Origin: a bacterium
GTDB taxonomy: Bacteria > Bacillota > Clostridia > Christensenellales > CAG-138
DNA length: 5,043 bases
Assembly: GCA_029218485.1 (NCBI GenBank)
Contig: JAQXRK010000036.1
Span: 1-5,043, forward strand
Direction: 5' to 3'
The first letter of the stretch is position 1, and each line of letters begins with the position of its first letter. The notes under the pieces were generated by a model. It searched no databases. It saw only the letters and a list, made by a program, of their open reading frames with translations, and was not told the origin of the DNA. Positions 1-4,952 of the stretch are shown in pieces. A program made the position numbers and the translations under genes.

Positions 1-470
1 ACGGCGTCGGCAAAACGACGCTGCTCGCCCATATTGCGCGGCTGCTCGCGGCGCGGCCGGATATCCGCGCGTTCTATATGCCGCAATCGTACGCCGAGCT
101 GCTGCCCATGGAGCGGAACGCCGTCGAGTTTCTCGCGCCGGACGGGGACAAGGAGCGGGTGACCGCGGCGCGGCTGCACCTTGGCAGCGTCCGCTTTACG
201 CGCGATGAGATGCTCGCACCCATCGGCTCGCTCTCCGGCGGCCAGCGCGCAAAGCTCTGCCTGCTGCGCCCCATCCTGTCCGGCGCGGATGTGCTGCTGC
301 TCGATGAGCCGACCCGCAACTTCAGCCCGCTGTCCAACCCGGTCATCCGCGACATCCTCTCGGATTTCGGCGGCGCCATCCTCTCCGTCAGCCACGACCG
401 CAAGTATCTGCTCGAGGTGTGCGAAACGCTCTACCGGCTCACACCCGATGGCCTGTTGCGGCAGTGGTAA
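1..470 (+). CDS. ABC-F family ATPase, C-terminal nucleotide-binding domain (5' end outside window)
   Basis: The reading frame is open from the left edge (first full codon at 3) to TAA at 468-470, giving 155 visible residues. Visible motifs in order are the Walker A remainder GVGKTTLL at the very start, a Q-loop glutamine in YMPQSY, the ABC signature LSGGQRAKL, Walker B ADVLLLDEPT, and the H-loop histidine in SVSHDRKYL. There are no membrane segments, and the ATPase ends about 25 residues after the H-loop. DEPT directly after Walker B and SHDR as the H-loop are typical of soluble ABC-F (duplicated-ATPase) proteins, which act on the ribosome in translation or antibiotic protection rather than in transport. 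In place of the usual NHLD after DEPT there is RNFSPLSNP, a variant I associate with a Firmicutes ABC-F subgroup. The part seen would be the second ATPase domain. Which subfamily it is, and whether it gives drug resistance, cannot be judged without the missing N-terminal half and linker. Confidence 0.88.
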   Translation, partial: GVGKTTLLAHIARLLAARPDIRAFYMPQSYAELLPMERNAVEFLAPDGDKERVTAARLHLGSVRFTRDEMLAPIGSLSGGQRAKLCLLRPILSGADVLLLDEPTRNFSPLSNPVIRDILSDFGGAILSVSHDRKYLLEVCETLYRLTPDGLLRQW

Positions 471-618
471 CCCCGCGCCCACCCCTTGCTGTCGGCGTGC
501 AAAGAAATCCGCCCGCCATGCCGCATTCCGAAACGGCACGCCTTCCCGTGCTGTGCACGCGCGGGAAACCCCGGCATGTCCCACCGGCAATACCCGCTCC
601 ACCGCCCGCAGCAGCCGC
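471..618. other. Intergenic stretch between the ABC-F gene and the thiT promoter
   Basis: I find no supported gene here: short open frames in several phases lack a ribosome binding site and a recognisable product. The stretch is C-rich and contains several inverted repeats. One pairs GGCGTGC (494-500) with GCACGCC (536-542), another pairs TGCCG (519-523) with CGGCA (534-538), and the strongest is the hairpin at 543-567. It probably acts as the 3' untranslated region of the ABC-F gene. Confidence 0.6.
543..567 (+). terminator. Hairpin without a U-tract, possible weak terminator or 3' stabiliser of the ABC-F mRNA
   Basis: TTCCCGTGC (543-551) pairs with GCGCGGGAA (559-567) as a 9 bp stem with one G-U pair around a 7-base loop (TGTGCAC, itself containing the palindrome GTGCAC). 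It lies 73 bases after the ABC-F stop codon. The following bases are ACCCCGG and not T-rich, so it is not a standard intrinsic terminator in either direction. Confidence 0.25.
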
Positions 619-647
619 TTGACAGACGCGGCGCCGTCTGCTAAGAT
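619..647 (+). promoter_or_regulatory. Housekeeping-sigma promoter of the thiT transcript
   Basis: The -35 box TTGACA (619-624) is a perfect consensus and is followed, after a 17-base spacer, by the -10 box TAAGAT (642-647), which matches 4 of 6 consensus bases. The expected transcription start is about 652-655, exactly where the 5' strand of riboswitch stem P1 begins, which supports the assignment. The spacer contains a palindrome (CAGACG at 623-628 with CGTCTG at 635-640) that might be an operator. Confidence 0.8.
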
Positions 648-652
648 ATGTA

Positions 653-743
653 CTTGTCACGGGGGCGCCCACGCCGGTCTTGCCGCGGGCTGAGAAGTAC
701 CCTTGGAACCTGTTGGGTCATGCCATCGAAGGAAGTTGACAGG
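653..743 (+). promoter_or_regulatory. TPP riboswitch (THI element) aptamer
   Basis: This is an RNA sensor for thiamin pyrophosphate in the leader of the thiamin transporter gene. Stem P1 pairs 653-659 (CTTGTCA) with 737-743 (TGACAGG). The start of the core, GGGGGCGCCC (661-670), is followed by P3 closing as GCCC/GGGC (667-670 with 687-690). Next come the highly conserved pyrimidine-sensor element CTGAGA (690-695), then ACCC (699-702), ACCTG (708-712) and the ATGCC element (720-724) of the diphosphate-sensor arm, followed by CGAAGGAA. The usual TAATGCC reads TCATGCC here, a single-base departure. The terminator at 798-832 follows in the same leader, so TPP binding is expected to turn thiT off by early termination. 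This inference rests on the layout and was not folded computationally. Confidence 0.95.
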
Positions 744-797
744 GCTTGTGCTCTGGCAGCGCGAGCCGCCGGAATACGCCCCCTCTCAGGAAAACCG

Positions 798-832
798 ATC
801 GTCCATGGCCGCCGCCGTGGACGATTTTTTTT
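798..832 (+). terminator. Riboswitch-controlled intrinsic terminator in the thiT leader
   Basis: A 12 bp stem pairs 798-809 (ATCGTCCATGGC) with 814-825 (GCCGTGGACGAT), with a single G-U pair and a 4-base loop CGCC. It is followed by seven consecutive T (826-832). Its position between the TPP aptamer and the Shine-Dalgarno sequence, which begins only 3 bases after the T-run, makes it the expression platform: transcription stops before thiT when it forms. Confidence 0.93.
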
Positions 833-835
833 GTT

Positions 836-842
836 GGGAGGT
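836..842 (+). promoter_or_regulatory. Ribosome binding site that sets the GTG start of thiT
   Basis: GGGAGGT (836-842) is a strong Shine-Dalgarno sequence placed 7 bases before GTG at 850. It decides the start, because the same frame stays open upstream to a TTG at 703 that lies inside the riboswitch aptamer and cannot be the initiator. Confidence 0.88.
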
Positions 843-849
843 AGTCTCT

Positions 850-1512
850 GTGAAATTCAAGCTGTTTGAAAAGCTCGGCTCGCTTGAGGGAATTGAGCTG
901 TATCTGTTCCTGATCGGGCTGATCGTCGTTGCGGCGCTGGTCATCGCGATCGTGATCCAGCGCAAAAAGCACCCGGCCGCGATCGAATCCGCGCCGGTCA
1001 CCGTCCGCGCGCTGGTCTATGGTGCGCTGTGCCTCGCGCTGTCGTTCACGCTGTCCTATTTCAAGCTGTTCTCGATGCCGTTCGGCGGTTCCATCACGCT
1101 GTGCTCCATGCTGCCGCTCGTGATGTACGCCTCCTGCTTCGGCCCGGTCTGCGGCTTTACGGCCGCGCTGGCCTATTCGGTGCTGCAGATCGTGCAGGGC
1201 GCATGGATCGTGCACTGGGCGCAGTTCATCCTCGATTACTTCGTGGCGTTCACCTGCCTCGGCCTCGCGGCCTTCTTCCCGCGCAGCCTGCCGCTCGGCA
1301 TGGCGGTGGCGGGCCTTGCCCGCATGTGCGTCTCGACGGTCTCCGGCGCGATCTTCTTCGCGGACGGCGGACTGGAGTACGGCATTGCGAACCCGTGGGT
1401 CTACTCGCTGCTCTACAACGGCCTGACCATCGGCGTGGATACGCTCATCTGCGTCGCCGTGGCCTTCCTGCCGCCCGTCAAGCGCGTGTATCAGGCGCTC
1501 TGCCGGAAATAA
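850..1512 (+). CDS. thiT: ECF transporter S component for thiamin (ThiT)
   Basis: This is the membrane substrate-binding subunit of an energy-coupling-factor importer. It captures thiamin outside the cell and docks on a shared EcfA-EcfA'-EcfT module, none of which is in the window. The product is 220 residues from GTG 850. Family signatures seen are YFKLFSMPFGGSITLCSMLP (residues 70-89), AYSVLQIVQG (108-117), HWAQFILDY (122-130) and NPWVYSLLYNG (181-191). Hydrophobic segments lie near 17-37, 52-70, 79-97, 99-118, 124-143, 147-170 and 184-208. The first is an extra N-terminal helix followed by QRKK, beyond the six helices of the ThiT core. Y185 and N190 match thiamin-contacting Tyr146/Asn151 of Lactococcus ThiT by my remembered alignment, Y130 matches Tyr85 and D129 replaces Glu84. 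The His125 and Trp133 positions read S162 and F170. The TPP riboswitch upstream independently supports thiamin. It is expressed alone, between its own promoter and terminator. Confidence 0.93.
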   Translation: MKFKLFEKLGSLEGIELYLFLIGLIVVAALVIAIVIQRKKHPAAIESAPVTVRALVYGALCLALSFTLSYFKLFSMPFGGSITLCSMLPLVMYASCFGPVCGFTAALAYSVLQIVQGAWIVHWAQFILDYFVAFTCLGLAAFFPRSLPLGMAVAGLARMCVSTVSGAIFFADGGLEYGIANPWVYSLLYNGLTIGVDTLICVAVAFLPPVKRVYQALCRK

Positions 1513-1533
1513 ACGGCCAAAAAACAGTACAGC

Positions 1534-1581
1534 CAGCGCTCCCGACGCGAAATCTTTGTGCGCCGGGAGCGCTGTTTTGTT
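1534..1581 (+). terminator. Intrinsic terminator of the thiT transcript
   Basis: CAGCGCTCCCG (1534-1544) pairs perfectly with CGGGAGCGCTG (1564-1574) over 11 bp. After an A-C mismatch, four more pairs (1546-1549 with 1559-1562) extend the stem around a loop AAATCTTT. The tail is TTTTGTT (1575-1581). It begins 21 bases after the thiT stop codon and separates thiT from trkA. An alternative outer pairing, AAAACAG (1521-1527) with CTGTTTT (1572-1578), gives A-rich/T-rich symmetry, so it may also work weakly on the minus strand. Confidence 0.92.
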
Positions 1582-1607
1582 GAAAACGCCCGCGCTTCTG
1601 GTATAAT
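1580..1607 (+). promoter_or_regulatory. Promoter of the trkA-trkH operon, extended -10 type
   Basis: The -35 box is TTGAAA (1580-1585), followed by a 16-base spacer and a perfect -10 box TATAAT (1602-1607) preceded by TGG (1599-1601), the extended -10 motif. Transcription should start near 1613-1615, leaving a leader of only about 22-24 bases, too short for a riboswitch. The -35 box overlaps the T-tail of the thiT terminator, so the two elements are tightly packed. Confidence 0.85.
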
Positions 1608-1626
1608 GAATGGGAATATACCCTTC

Positions 1627-1632
1627 AGGAGG
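1627..1632 (+). promoter_or_regulatory. Ribosome binding site that sets the ATG start of trkA
   Basis: AGGAGG (1627-1632) lies 4 bases before ATG 1637. It excludes the in-frame ATG at 1610, which sits upstream of this site and right after the -10 box, at or before the expected transcription start. Confidence 0.85.
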
Positions 1633-1636
1633 ATTC

Positions 1637-3001
1637 ATGCGCATTTTTATCGTGGGCTGCGGCAAGATCGGGCAGACGCTTGCCCAGCAGCTGGTCGCCG
1701 AATCGCACGACGTCACCATCATCGATACGGATGAGCGCGTGCTCGCCAACATCAACAACACGCTCGACGTCATCTGCTATGCCGGAAACGGCGCATCCTA
1801 TCTGACGCTGCGCGACGCGGGCGTGCAGGACGCCGACCTCATCATCGCGGTCACGGAGAGCGACGAGGTCAACATGCTCTGCTGCCTGACGGCGCACAAG
1901 CTCGGCGCGCGCCACACCGTCGCGCGCGTGCGAAACCCCGGCTATTTTGAGCAGCTGTATTTCCTCAAGGAGGAGCTGGGGCTGTCCATGGTCATCAACC
2001 CGGAGCTCGCGGCCGCGCAGGAGATTGCGCGCATCCTGCGCTTCCCGTCCGCGGCAAAGGTCGAGCTGTTCGCCAAGGGCCGCGCGGAGCTTGCCAGCTT
2101 CCGCCTGCCGGAGAACAGCCCGCTGATCGGCGTTCCGCTCTCCAAGCTGCCGCAGAAGACCGGCCTGCGCGTGCTGTTCTGCGCGGTGGAGCGTGACGGC
2201 GATGTCTTCATCCCCGACGGCGCGTTCACGCTGCGCGCGGGCGACCGGACGTACATCACCGGCGCAACGGATGAGATGGCCGGCGCGTTCCGGCGCATGC
2301 ACATGCTCACCGGCCGCGTGCGCGACGTGATCATCGGCGGCGGCGGCCGCATCACCTATTATCTCGCCGGTATCCTGACCAAGGCCGGCATGCAGGTGAA
2401 GATCATCGAGCGCAGCAGCGCCCGCGCACAGGAGCTGGTCTCGCTGCTGCCCAAGTGCACCATCCTGCACGGCGACGTCTCCAACCACGAGCTGCTGCTG
2501 GAGGAGGGGCTGAGCGGGTCGGACGCGTTCGTGGCGCTCACCGGGCTGGACGAGGGCAACATCCTTGCCGCCATGTACGCCGGAGCGAGCGGCGCGCGCA
2601 AGGTCATCGCCAAGGTCAACAACCCCAACCTCGTGCAGCTCATCCGCGACGGCCGGCTCGAGAGCATCGTGTCCCCGCGCGATATCACGGCAAACCGCAT
2701 CGTCGCCTATGTGCGCGCCGTCAACGCGTCCAAGGAGAGCAGCAACGTAGAGTCGCTGTTCCGCATCGTCGGCGGCAAGGTGGAGGTGCTGGAATTCCAT
2801 GCGGCCGGGGAGGGCGCGTATCTGCACGTGCCGTTCAAGGACCTCGCGCTCAAGCCCGGCATTCTGGTCGCCTGCCTCGTGCGCAACGGCAAGGCCATCA
2901 TCCCCGGTGGTCTGGACCGCATCGAGCCGCGGGACGGCGTGCTGATCGTCACGAAGGACCATCACCTGACCGCGCTTTCCGACATTTTAATGGAGCAATA
3001 G
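1637..3001 (+). CDS. trkA: Trk potassium uptake system regulatory subunit TrkA (two RCK modules)
   Basis: TrkA is a cytosolic ring protein that binds NAD(H) or adenine nucleotides and gates the TrkH K+ pore. The product is 454 residues, the size of a duplicated TrkA and about twice that of the single-module KtrA. Module 1 starts with IVGCGKIGQ, a GxGxxG Rossmann loop at residues 7-12, with acidic D30 at the end of the second strand (TIIDTDE). A TrkA-C domain follows at roughly 140-220 (FRLPENSPLIGVPLSKL, then FIPDGAFTLRAGDRTYI). Module 2 starts at about 229 with VIIGGGGRITYYLA and carries E258 in the matching acidic position (VKIIERS). Its TrkA-C domain is at about 372-454 and ends IEPRDGVLIVTK. 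In module 2 the third glycine of the loop is Thr240. I chose ATG 1637 because the protein then begins directly with the first beta strand (MRIFIVG) after a good ribosome binding site. It is co-transcribed with trkH, whose start lies 4 bases after the TAG stop. Confidence 0.95.
   Translation: MRIFIVGCGKIGQTLAQQLVAESHDVTIIDTDERVLANINNTLDVICYAGNGASYLTLRDAGVQDADLIIAVTESDEVNMLCCLTAHKLGARHTVARVRNPGYFEQLYFLKEELGLSMVINPELAAAQEIARILRFPSAAKVELFAKGRAELASFRLPENSPLIGVPLSKLPQKTGLRVLFCAVERDGDVFIPDGAFTLRAGDRTYITGATDEMAGAFRRMHMLTGRVRDVIIGGGGRITYYLAGILTKAGMQVKIIERSSARAQELVSLLPKCTILHGDVSNHELLLEEGLSGSDAFVALTGLDEGNILAAMYAGASGARKVIAKVNNPNLVQLIRDGRLESIVSPRDITANRIVAYVRAVNASKESSNVESLFRIVGGKVEVLEFHAAGEGAYLHVPFKDLALKPGILVACLVRNGKAIIPGGLDRIEPRDGVLIVTKDHHLTALSDILMEQ
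2992..2995 (+). promoter_or_regulatory. Likely ribosome binding site for the TTG start of trkH, inside the trkA 3' end
   Basis: GGAG (2992-2995) overlaps the last codons of trkA and lies 10 bases before TTG 3006. The alternative ATG at 3018 has only a poor purine run (AAACGG) directly upstream. The short intercistronic gap suggests translational coupling. Confidence 0.5.
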
Positions 3002-3005
3002 AGCC

Positions 3006-4460
3006 TTGAACAAACGGATGATCGTATACCTGCTCGGCAGGATTTTGACCGTGGAGGCCGTGCTGATGGCGCCCTCCGCGGTGCTCGCCGCCATCTACGG
3101 CGAGGGCGACCTGAAGGCGTTTCTCTTCACGATGCTGCTGCTCGCGGTCGTGGGCGTTTCGCTGTCCTGCCGCCGCCCGAAGAACAGCGCGATCTTCGCG
3201 CGCGAGGGGCTGGTCACGGTCGCGGCCGCGTGGATCCTCATCTCCGCGTTCGGCGCGCTGCCGATGGTCATCAGCGGCGCGATCCCCTCGTATGTCGACG
3301 CGCTGTTTGAAATGATCTCCGGCTTCACCACCACCGGCGCGTCGATCCTGCCGCAGGTGGAGACGTTGCCGCACGGCGTGCTGTTCTGGCGCAGCTTTTC
3401 GCACTGGGTCGGCGGCATGGGCGTGCTGGTGTTCGTGATGGCGGTCGTGCCGATGTCGGACAACCGCTCCATGGTGCTCATGCGTGCGGAGGTGCCCGGC
3501 CCGGTGGCGGGCAAGCTGGTCCCGCGCATGCGCTCGACCGCAAAGCTGCTGTACGGCGTGTATTCGGTCATGACGGTCGTGCTGATCGTGCTGCTGCTGT
3601 TCGGCGGCATGCCCGTGTTTGACGCGGTGTGCACCGCGTTCGGCACGGCGGGCACGGGCGGCTTTTCCGTGCGCAACGCCGGCATCGCCTTCTATGACAG
3701 CGCCTATATCGATGTGGTGCTCTCCATCTTCATGCTGCTGTTCGGCGTGAACTTCAACCTGTACTACCTGATCCTGATCGGCCGCGTGCGCGAGGCGCTG
3801 CGCAGCGAGGAGCTGCGCTGGTTCGGCATCATCGTGGCCGCTTCGGTCTGCATCATCGCCGTCGATATCTTCGCGAGCTTCCAAAGCGTCGGCCTGTCGC
3901 TGCGCCACGCGCTGTTCCAGGTCAGCTCCATCATATCGACCACCGGCTTTGCGACGGTGGACTTTGCCCAGTGGCCCGTGCTCTCCCACGAGGTGCTGCT
4001 GCTGCTCATGCTCATCGGCAGCTGCGCCGGCTCCACCGGCGGCGGCATCAAGATCTCCCGCGTGGTCATCTGCGTCAAGTCGTTCGCGGCGGAGCTGCAC
4101 CACATGCTGCACCCGCACGCCGTGACCGTCGTCCGGCTCGACCGCAAGGCGATCGATAAGGAGACGCTGATCGGCACGCGCAACTACCTGATCGGCTATG
4201 TGCTCATCATCATTCTCGTGTCGCTGCTGCTGGCCGTGTTCGACGATGCGTTCGACTTTCTCACGCACTTCTCGGCCACGATGGCCTGCTTCAACAACAT
4301 CGGCCCCGGCCTTTCGGTCGTCGGCCCGATGAGCAATTACGCGGCCTATTCGCCCGCGTCCAAGCTGCTGCTCTCTCTGGCCATGCTGGCCGGGCGCCTC
4401 GAGGTCTTCCCGATCGTGCTGCTGTTCTCGCCCCGAACGTGGCGCCGCAGCGCAGGCTGA
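3006..4460 (+). CDS. trkH: Trk potassium uptake system membrane subunit TrkH
   Basis: TrkH is the K+-conducting subunit in the cytoplasmic membrane and works with TrkA. The product is 484 residues, normal for the family. It shows the four-fold membrane-pore-membrane plan, with filter segments FTTTGAS (107-113, G111), FGTAGTGGF (212-220), ISTTGFAT (310-317, G314) and NNIGPGL (430-436, G433). The glycine-rich intramembrane loop is GSCAGSTGGGIKISR (338-352), followed by a basic stretch. One family hallmark is FWRSFSHWVGGMGVLVF (127-143). The C-terminus GRLEVFPIVLLFSPRTWR (463-480) is the usual family ending. I chose TTG 3006 over ATG 3018 because MNKRMIVYLLGRIL fits the conserved N-terminus of clostridial TrkH proteins and has a plausible ribosome binding site. 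The start choice is moderately sure, the identity very sure. The last four residues, RSAG, and the stop codon fall inside a short repeat that recurs downstream. Confidence 0.95.
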   Translation: MNKRMIVYLLGRILTVEAVLMAPSAVLAAIYGEGDLKAFLFTMLLLAVVGVSLSCRRPKNSAIFAREGLVTVAAAWILISAFGALPMVISGAIPSYVDALFEMISGFTTTGASILPQVETLPHGVLFWRSFSHWVGGMGVLVFVMAVVPMSDNRSMVLMRAEVPGPVAGKLVPRMRSTAKLLYGVYSVMTVVLIVLLLFGGMPVFDAVCTAFGTAGTGGFSVRNAGIAFYDSAYIDVVLSIFMLLFGVNFNLYYLILIGRVREALRSEELRWFGIIVAASVCIIAVDIFASFQSVGLSLRHALFQVSSIISTTGFATVDFAQWPVLSHEVLLLLMLIGSCAGSTGGGIKISRVVICVKSFAAELHHMLHPHAVTVVRLDRKAIDKETLIGTRNYLIGYVLIIILVSLLLAVFDDAFDFLTHFSATMACFNNIGPGLSVVGPMSNYAAYSPASKLLLSLAMLAGRLEVFPIVLLFSPRTWRRSAG

Positions 4461-4531
4461 GACGGCTCCGACACAAAACGCAGGCTGAGGCGGCAGATTC
4501 GGCGGATCTTGGCGCCGCAGCGCCGGCTGAG
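4441..4531. repeat. Short direct repeats spanning the trkH stop codon
   Basis: The 21 bases at 4441-4461 (beginning GGCGCCGCAGCG, ending GGCTGAG) recur at 4511-4531 with one mismatch, 70 bases downstream. A shorter copy, CGCAGGCTGAG at 4479-4489, lies between them, and the following bases also match (ACGG at 4462-4465 against GCGG at 4490-4493, one difference). Copy one encodes the end of TrkH, including the TGA stop, and the other copies are non-coding. Confidence 0.75.
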
Positions 4532-4587
4532 GCAACGCCCGGTATCTAAACGCCGGTTAAAAATGTCCCCTGCACGGCATATCCACC

Positions 4588-4633
4588 AATCAAAAGGGCT
4601 TCGGAACCCAATTCTCTCGGATTCCGAAGCCCT
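4588..4633 (-). terminator. Strong hairpin terminator, best read on the minus strand
   Basis: AGGGCTTCGGAA (4595-4606) pairs perfectly with TTCCGAAGCCCT (4622-4633), a 12 bp stem with a 15-base loop. Read on the minus strand the stem is followed by TTTTGATT (4595 down to 4588), a usable U-tract, so it can end transcripts of the DUF47 gene about 320 bases past that stop codon. On the plus strand the tail is only CTCTTCC, so it would be a weaker terminator for trkA-trkH. It is the only terminator-like structure I see between the two convergent units. Confidence 0.75.
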
Positions 4634-4710
4634 CTTCCATGCTTCCGCTCGCCGCGGCTATGCGGCCGTCCGTCAACAGGCCGTCTCCCGCGCCCCTGCA
4701 CCACGCCCCA

Positions 4711-4932
4711 CCCCGGAGCGCGAAGGCGCACAGGGAAACCGCAGCGCCACATCGCCCTGAAACCTGCCTTGGCTGCCCCCGAGCGCGAAGGTGTGCCGGG
4801 AAACCGCAGCGCCGCATCGCTCTGAAACCTGCCTTGGCTACCCCCGAGCGCGAAGGTGCGCGGCAAAACCGGGCAAACGAGCCGTTCTGTTGCCGCTGCG
4901 CCCCACCCCGGAACGCGAAGATACGCCGGGAA
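4711..4932. repeat. 65-base period direct repeat, two full and two partial copies
   Basis: Copies begin at 4711, 4776, 4841 and 4906, each exactly 65 bases after the last. Copies 1 and 2 differ at only 8 of 65 positions by hand count. Copy 3 matches for about its first 22 bases (CCCCCGAGCGCGAAGGTGCG) and then diverges. Copy 4 again matches in its first 27 or so bases (CCCCGGAACGCGAAG, then CGCCGGGAA). The bases before copies 1 and 4 also agree (GCCCCA), so the two outer copies resemble each other more than the inner ones at their left edge. The array ends about 20 bases from the stop codon of the minus-strand gene, so it would be transcribed in that gene's 3' untranslated region. Confidence 0.85.
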
Positions 4933-4952
4933 GTCCTCGCTGCCCTGCGCCG

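Larger units (their letters stand above)
4461..4952. other. Non-coding region between convergent trkH and DUF47 genes
   Basis: About 490 bases lie here with no gene I can support. They hold the tail of the trkH-associated short repeat (to 4531), a somewhat AT-richer stretch around 4545-4625, one strong hairpin terminator (4588-4633), a C-rich stretch 4640-4710 and the 65-base periodic repeat (4711-4932). Open frames exist on both strands, but they cross the repeats without any protein-level periodicity (65 is not divisible by 3) and have low-complexity G/R/A-rich products. Confidence 0.7.

Noticed and set aside
703..849. Upstream in-frame extension of thiT to TTG 703
   Set aside because: This start lies inside the TPP aptamer and the added peptide would be encoded by riboswitch and terminator sequence. 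GTG 850 has a strong Shine-Dalgarno sequence at correct spacing.
1610..1636. Upstream in-frame ATG for trkA at 1610
   Set aside because: It sits 3 bases after the -10 box, at or before the expected transcription start. ATG 1637 has AGGAGG in front and gives the canonical TrkA N-terminus.
718..1773. Minus-strand open frame (351 codons) across the riboswitch, thiT and the trkA start
   Set aside because: It would overlap two promoters, two terminators and the TPP aptamer on the opposite strand, and its product is a low-complexity antisense shadow.
1625..2965. Long open frame on the minus strand (446 codons) opposite trkA
   Set aside because: It has the same kind of antisense shadow composition and covers almost exactly the trkA gene, whose protein motifs are clear.
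2949..4535. Long open frame on the minus strand (528 codons) opposite trkH
   Set aside because: Its predicted product is dominated by H, Q, R, D and E runs, the expected antisense shadow of a GC-rich membrane protein gene. It shows no recognisable domain and no supported ribosome binding site, while trkH on the other strand is unmistakable.
4560..4640. Remnant of an insertion sequence near the AT-richer stretch
   Set aside because: There is no transposase fragment, no paired terminal inverted repeats and no target-site duplication. The only inverted repeat is a terminator-like hairpin.
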